From Bordetella pertussis 18323 (GTDB taxonomy: Bacteria; Pseudomonadota; Gammaproteobacteria; Burkholderiales; Burkholderiaceae_B), in contig NC_018518.1 of NCBI RefSeq assembly GCF_000306945.1, positions 744,001-808,000 on the forward strand: a stretch of DNA of 64,000 nt. Reading direction: 5' to 3'. Made by a program: the position numbers and the translations under genes. The notes beneath the pieces are model-generated. The model saw nothing but the letters and a program-made list of their open reading frames with translations, was not told the origin of the DNA and made no database searches. Numbering within the stretch: the stretch's first letter is position 1; every line of letters begins with the position of its first letter. Positions 62,071-64,000 of the stretch are shown one piece after another.

Positions 62071-63542
62071 GGCCCGCGCCGGCGGGCCTGCGTCAGCAGC
62101 GCCGCGCCTGCCAGCAGCGCCGCGGCGGTCGCTGCCACGACCGCGTACGCATGGTCGAACGCCTGGTAGGCCATCGGCAACACCTGTTGCGCCCATTGCG
62201 GCGCCATGGTTTCGGCGGCGGCCAGCGCCTGGTCCAGGCTGTCGCGCAACTGCGCGGCGGCCGGCGCATCGGCCGGCAATACCAGCGTGCGGGTGTAGAC
62301 CGTGGTCATGATGCTGCCAAACAGCGTCACGCCCAGCACGCTGCCCAGTTCGTATGCCACTTCCTCGATCGAGGCGGCCATGCTGGCGCGGTCGGCGGGC
62401 GCGTGCAGCATGACAGCGGTCGAGGCGGCGGTCATGGCGCCGCCCAGGCCGGCGCCCAGCAGGGCCAGCACCGCCATCTGGCCGGCCAGCGGCCACTCGG
62501 TGCCGACGACCATGCCGGCCGCCCCGACGCCGGCCAGGGCCAGCGCGGTACCCATGACGCGGCGCTCGCCCGCGCGGCCCAGCCACAGGCCGGCCAGCGG
62601 TCCGGCCGCGGCCGCCGCCAGCGGCACGGGCAACAGCAGCAGCGCGGCCTGCAGCGGCGTCATGCCCTGCACCAGCTGCAGCCGCTGGCTGAGCACCAGC
62701 TCCACGCCCACCAGCGTCAGCATGGCGATCAGGGCGACCGCGACGCCGCGGCTGAATCCGGCGTCGCGGAACATTCCCACGTCGATCATCGGCTCGGCCT
62801 GGCCGCGCTGGCGGCGCGCGAACAGCGTCATCGCCACGGCGCCCACCGCTACCGCAAGCATGGCCACGCCATAGCCCGGTGCAGGCTTGCCCAGTTCCTT
62901 CAGCCCGAACACCAGTCCCAGCAGCGCGGTCATGATCAGCACGGCCGCGCCCAGGTCCCAGGGACGATGGGCCGCCGGCTGCCCCGCCGGCACCAGCCGC
63001 CACGCCGGCCAGAGCAGGGCCAGCACCACGGGGACGTTGATCAGGAACACCGAGCCCCACCAGAAATACTCCAGCAGCACGCCGCCGACCACCGGCCCCA
63101 GGGCCGCCCCGCCGGAGGCGATGGCGGCCCATACGCCGATGGCCAGGGCGCGTTCGCGCGCGTCCGTGAACACATGGCGCAGGATCGCCAGGGTGGCGGG
63201 CATCATCAGCGCCGCGCCGATCGCCAGCAGGCCGCGCGCGACGATCAGCAGGGTGGCCGAGGGCGCATAGGCCACGCACAACGAGGCCGCGCCGAATGCC
63301 GCCAGCCCGCTGGTGAACGTGGCGCGCGGCCCCCAGCGGTCGCTCAGGGCGCCCATGGCCGGCAACAGGCCGGTGACCACCAGCGGATAGGCGTTGATGA
63401 TCCACAGCTTTTCCGCTGCCGAGGCATGCAGGTCGTGGGTCAGGCGGGGCAATGCCGCATACAGTACAGTCGTATCGACCGTGATCAGGAAGAGGGCGCT
63501 GGCGATGATGGCCAGCACCAGCCAACGGTTTTGAGGCCGCAT
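62043..63542 (-). CDS. MFS drug exporter, DHA2 family (SmvA-like)
   Basis: 499-aa proton-driven exporter with about 14 membrane segments. The N-terminus NRWLVLAIIASALFLITVDTTVLYAALPRLTHDL holds the DHA2 motif with the membrane Asp. Motif A is GALSDRWGPR and motif C lies in AIASGGAALGPVVGGVLLEYFWWGSVFLINVPV. The whole resembles SmvA (methyl viologen and cationic antiseptic resistance). It is divergent from a TetR gene with an operator-like palindrome between them, as in smvA-smvR. The 3' end overlaps msbA on the other strand. Confidence 0.88.
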   Translation of the reverse strand: MRPQNRWLVLAIIASALFLITVDTTVLYAALPRLTHDLHASAAEKLWIINAYPLVVTGLLPAMGALSDRWGPRATFTSGLAAFGAASLCVAYAPSATLLIVARGLLAIGAALMMPATLAILRHVFTDARERALAIGVWAAIASGGAALGPVVGGVLLEYFWWGSVFLINVPVVLALLWPAWRLVPAGQPAAHRPWDLGAAVLIMTALLGLVFGLKELGKPAPGYGVAMLAVAVGAVAMTLFARRQRGQAEPMIDVGMFRDAGFSRGVAVALIAMLTLVGVELVLSQRLQLVQGMTPLQAALLLLPVPLAAAAAGPLAGLWLGRAGERRVMGTALALAGVGAAGMVVGTEWPLAGQMAVLALLGAGLGGAMTAASTAVMLHAPADRASMAASIEEVAYELGSVLGVTLFGSIMTTVYTRTLVLPADAPAAAQLRDSLDQALAAAETMAPQWAQQVLPMAYQAFDHAYAVVAATAAALLAGAALLTQARRRGPQSSRNCML

Positions 63543-63584
63543 GATGGAATGCCTTGAAAAAAGTCACGCCGGAACGGGCGTGCC

Positions 63585-63611
63585 TATAATATAAATCCAT
63601 ACGTATGTATT
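63585..63611. promoter_or_regulatory. Divergent promoter/operator between the MFS and TetR genes
   Basis: TATAAT (63585-63590) points toward the TetR gene as a -10 box. Just after it lies the palindrome ATACGTAT (63599-63606) within CCATACGTATGTAT, a likely TetR operator half-overlapping the transcription start. Confidence 0.55.
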
Positions 63612-63625
63612 GAAAAGAGGCCCGC

Positions 63626-64000
63626 ATGGGACGAAAACGCAGCATTGACCGCGACAAGGTGCTCGACGCGGCCGAAACCATCGTCGTGCGCGACGGCGCC
63701 AAGGGCCTGACCATCGACGCGGTCGCCAGGGAAATGGGGGTCACCAAGGGCGGCATCCAGTACTGCTACGGCAGCAAGGACGCCATGATCGAGGCGCTGT
63801 TCGAGCGTTGGGACAAGGCCTACGAAACACTGTTCCAGGCGGTGCTCGGCGAGGATGCCTCGCCGCGCGGGCGGGTGCGCGCCCACGCCGAGGCCACCCG
63901 TCGCGCCGACGCCACATCCAATGCCAAGGCGGCCAGCCTGCTTGCCGCGCTGATCCAGGCGCCCGAATTGCTGGGCAGCACCCGGTCCTGGTATCGCAGC
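63626..64000 (+). CDS. TetR family regulator (partial, runs off window)
   Basis: 125 codons are seen. The N-terminal DNA-binding domain is complete: KVLDAAETIVVRDGAKGLTIDAVAREMGVTKGGIQYCYGSKDAMIEALFERW. The ligand domain begins but is cut by the window edge. ATG at 63626 follows AAGAGG. Divergent position next to the SmvA-like exporter suggests it is that gene's repressor. Confidence 0.9.
   Translation, partial: MGRKRSIDRDKVLDAAETIVVRDGAKGLTIDAVAREMGVTKGGIQYCYGSKDAMIEALFERWDKAYETLFQAVLGEDASPRGRVRAHAEATRRADATSNAKAASLLAALIQAPELLGSTRSWYRS

Noticed and set aside
59218..63756. A 1,512-codon open frame on the minus strand
   Set aside because: Only the 3' part (to 60183) codes for the GT9 protein. 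The rest is antisense to msbA or an alternative frame of the MFS gene.

Overview
The window is a GC-rich stretch from a betaproteobacterium, almost certainly Bordetella and most likely B. pertussis or a very close relative. The reasons are three near-identical 1,043-bp IS481 copies, an IS1663-like IS110 element, an azurin that matches my memory of the Bordetella protein, and four orphan TctC/Bug-type periplasmic binding proteins with no TctAB membrane partners. Names and functions are assigned by reading motifs and recalling families. No search was run.

Layout. 1-5 kb: cytochrome bo3 ubiquinol oxidase operon cyoABCD plus a SURF1-like gene, with cyoA frameshifted. 5-9.5 kb: an SDR, hutG, IS481 copy 1 (minus), threonine dehydratase and a PIN-domain protein. 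9.5-10 kb: tRNA-Leu(UAA) on minus and a tRNA-Ser(UGA) on plus that is interrupted in its anticodon by a 221-nt group I intron. 10-12.6 kb: quinone reductase, tpiA, secG, tRNA-Leu(GAG). 12.7-15.5 kb: small exported protein and a BetT choline transporter. 15.5-22.9 kb: IclR regulator divergent from a catabolic operon (methylaspartate ammonia-lyase-like enzyme, two TctC proteins, MmgE/PrpD enzyme, argininosuccinate-lyase-like enzyme). 22.9-24.3 kb: IS110 element with a recognisable bridge-RNA fold, followed by dispersed repeats. 24.3-31.7 kb: SDR, LysR, and an operon with a PLP C-S lyase, an aspartoacylase-like enzyme, a TctC protein and a thiol-dioxygenase/rhodanese fusion. 31.8-39 kb: TctC, FAD oxidoreductase and hyuB/hyuA on minus, divergent from an IclR regulator. 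39-47 kb: azurin, Fe-S-type regulator, RND efflux operon with a large palindromic operator, HxlR regulator. 47-48 kb: IS481 copy 2 (plus). 48-54.9 kb: second BCCT transporter, truncated LysR, a lipid-phosphate trio (DAG kinase, phosphoesterase, PAP2), thioesterase and a TetR gene cut by IS481 copy 3 (54.9-55.9 kb, minus). 56-62 kb: envelope genes (polysaccharide deacetylase, two glycosyltransferases, YdcF, msbA). 62-64 kb: SmvA-like MFS exporter divergent from a TetR gene that runs off the window.

The most notable observations are the self-splicing-type intron splitting the tRNA-Ser anticodon, the IS110 bridge RNA with paired CGAGGA loops, the catabolic cluster whose methylaspartate-lyase homologue keeps its metal site but has a changed substrate pocket, and the dioxygenase-tetrarhodanese fusion in a sulfur-type operon. 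Decay signs (frameshifted cyoA, truncated LysR, IS-cut TetR) fit a genome undergoing IS-driven reduction.
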